Shown piece by piece: positions 63,923 through 64,000 of a stretch of DNA of 64,000 bases (its first letter is position 1; every line of letters begins with the position of its first letter). A program made the translations under genes and the position numbers. The DNA comes from Dactylonectria macrodidyma (lineage: Eukaryota > Ascomycota > Sordariomycetes > Hypocreales > Nectriaceae). The notes beneath the pieces were generated by a model. That model was not told where the DNA came from, did no database searches, and was given only the letters and a program-made list of their open reading frames with translations. The DNA is taken from contig JAGMUV010000033.1 of the NCBI GenBank assembly GCA_020744425.1, positions 496,001 through 560,000 on the forward strand. Reading direction: 5' to 3'.

Positions 63923-64000
63923 CGCCCGGGCAGCCCACACTGAAAATCCGTGCCCTGCATCCCACCTCTATACATACTTACTTGCTTACTGCTTGTTGCT

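Noticed and set aside
1..64000. CRISPR arrays, prokaryotic operons or plasmid origins
   Set aside because: The tandem arrays seen have no unique spacers and the genes have spliceosomal introns; the window is eukaryotic.
1..64000. Starship giant transposon with a tyrosine-recombinase captain
   Set aside because: No DUF3435-type recombinase motif was seen in any long frame, although the cargo-like mix made this worth looking for.

Overview
The window is nuclear DNA of a filamentous ascomycete (Pezizomycotina, probably Sordariomycetes; inferred). The evidence is short phase-consistent introns (about 43-91 bp, GTRNGY-type donors, CTRAY-like branch points), two single-exon genes that look conserved in this group (13292 and 27895, also on the + strand), an AreA-GATA-like/DUF3295 gene, and the typical fungal transposons Fot/pogo, Helitron and Tad1-type LINE. 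No prokaryotic operons, rRNA or tRNA genes were seen. Ordinary genes are sparse, and much of the window is an accessory landscape of mobile elements, relics, minisatellites and unknown lineage-specific genes.

Layout. 0.7-2.9 kb: an intact pogo/Fot-type element with an uninterrupted, spliced 541-aa transposase. 3.2-5.7 kb: a zinc-finger-like gene split by a 1.66-kb TRIM (LTR element in miniature), whose 5' LTR is itself split by a 693-bp hAT-type MITE. 7.4-8.6 kb: secreted L-asparaginase. 8.9-11.4 kb: an M16 (insulysin/Ste23) peptidase gene cut off at its 3' end and abutting a Tad1-type reverse transcriptase fragment. 13.3-14.7 kb: a conserved hypothetical gene. 16.5-17.0 kb: a carboxylesterase relic. 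21.0-22.1 kb and 42.2-43.9 kb: two copies of a segmental duplication carrying the DUF1752/DUF3295 gene, damaged at opposite ends. 24.1-25.9 kb: a convergent pair of unknown intron-bearing genes. 27.9-29.0 kb: a conserved hypothetical gene. 32.2-33.6 kb: a JmjC-like dioxygenase gene with a zinc finger. 34.9-35.2 kb: an asparaginase relic. 35.9-41.8 kb: a Helitron whose Rep-helicase frame is broken by a single TAG. 45.3-49.9 kb: a decayed pogo element with a second Fot-type element nested in its left terminal repeat. 51.5-53.0 kb: an unknown four-exon gene. 55.6-56.5 kb: an unknown gene. 59.2-61.6 kb: two membrane-protein loci.

The most unusual pattern is that three mutually unrelated accessory genes (24056, 32250, 55571) each begin about 20-90 bp downstream of their own minisatellite. 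The units are 27, 11 and 16 bp, each G-poor and C/T- or C-rich on the coding strand, and each array is about 200-310 bp. The units share no sequence, so the shared feature is the architecture. All exon joins were worked out by eye from splice signals and reading-frame agreement; no transcript or database search was available.
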